The position numbers were made by a program, and so were the translations under genes. Shown here one piece after another: positions 63,812 through 64,000 of a stretch of DNA of 64,000 nt. The notes under the pieces are model-generated. The model was not told where the DNA came from. It worked only from the letters and a program-made list of their open reading frames with translations, and did no database searches. The DNA comes from Curtobacterium sp. ER1/6 (lineage in GTDB: Bacteria > Actinomycetota > Actinomycetes > Actinomycetales > Microbacteriaceae), in assembly GCF_001742745.1 (NCBI RefSeq), contig NZ_MJAK01000010.1:1-64000 (forward strand), in the 5' to 3' direction. Positions within the stretch are counted from its first letter, which is position 1; each line of letters begins with the position of its first letter.

Positions 63812-64000
63812 GTGCGCGACGACCTGCTCCCCGTGCTCGCCTGCCCCGTCTGCGCCGAGCCGCTCGGTCGCGTCGCCGCGGGCACGGTCGGCTGCGCGAC
63901 CGGCCACCGGTTCGACGAGGCGAAGCAGGGCCACCTGACGCTCCTGCCCGCTAAGCGCCGTGCCCTCACCGCGGACACCCCGGCGATGGTCGACGCGCGC
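63812..64000 (+). CDS. RlmA-type 23S rRNA methyltransferase, 5' part
   Basis: The first 63 residues are visible; the gene runs past the window. The start MRDDLLPVLACPVCAEPLG, a later Cys and GHRFDEAKQGHLTLLP match the N-terminal zinc-binding domain of RlmA (23S rRNA guanine-N1 methyltransferase, position 745/748 type), a family that also includes tylosin/mycinamicin resistance proteins. TACGCT is 6 nt before the GTG. Confidence 0.75.
   Translation, partial: MRDDLLPVLACPVCAEPLGRVAAGTVGCATGHRFDEAKQGHLTLLPAKRRALTADTPAMVDAR

Overview
The window is very GC-rich (about 70 percent or more by eye), densely coded actinobacterial chromosome, most like the family Microbacteriaceae and plausibly Curtobacterium. 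The case for this is the codon bias, the monomeric NADP-type isocitrate dehydrogenase, an Opu-type osmoprotectant importer, MmyB-type XRE regulators, GTG starts, and frequent leaderless promoters (a TAnnnT hexamer 6 or 7 nt before the start codon). I saw no rRNA, tRNA, CRISPR array, insertion sequence, prophage or integrase. It reads as ordinary chromosome rich in small regulator-plus-enzyme cassettes.

Layout. 0-5 kb: a dedicated type I signal peptidase coupled to a LamG surface protein, a SnoaL protein, a CopC-NUDIX-VanZ string, DUF1304 and an arsenate reductase. 5-16 kb: TmrB-like ATPase, Nei-type glycosylase, a divergent MerR/SDR pair with a clear operator, an alpha/beta-hydrolase pseudogene, nucleotide-sugar-type epimerases, a coupled XRE-small protein-MFS operon, a PQQ-type sugar dehydrogenase lipoprotein and an SGNH hydrolase. 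16-20.5 kb: a PadR-ATPase-permease ABC operon with a double palindromic operator. 20.5-32 kb: aldo-keto reductases, YdeI protein, berberine-bridge oxidase, thioesterase, a UraD-UraH fusion, a FusB-like EF-G-binding protein behind a leader peptide, a degenerate methyltransferase, a second XRE regulator, a CNNM/CorC transporter behind a leader ORF, and an M23 peptidase. 33-41.7 kb: isocitrate dehydrogenase, then ThuA/GAF-phosphatase, TetR, aminoglycoside-phosphotransferase-like and DinB genes.

41.9-45.7 kb holds a complete four-gene osmoprotectant ABC importer in one overlapping operon. 45.9-55 kb has TetR/GNAT, a phytoene-desaturase-like oxidoreductase with an SRPBCC partner, a shikimate-dehydrogenase-like gene, L-serine ammonia-lyase and a minimal family A DNA polymerase. 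55-64 kb has a PAP2 phosphatase, a transmembrane Ser/Thr kinase, a GH92 mannosidase, two tiny acidic proteins with matching promoters, an acyltransferase, an aldo-keto reductase and the start of an RlmA-type rRNA methyltransferase.

Beyond the genes, three kinds of structure recur. (1) Nine intergenic hairpins share the core GACGGGAGGC and mostly sit at 3' ends. (2) Short tandem repeats (8 to 19 bp) lie across, or shortly after, the stop codons of seven genes. (3) At least 27 genes share the same leaderless start geometry. A 338-bp intergenic stretch at 35.26-35.60 kb is unusually structured: a 56-bp palindrome, a 28-bp palindrome and a two-copy imperfect repeat. No single locus is a clearly new defence or biosynthetic system. 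The best candidates for undescribed biology are the two short leader ORFs, the hairpin family and the stop-codon repeats.
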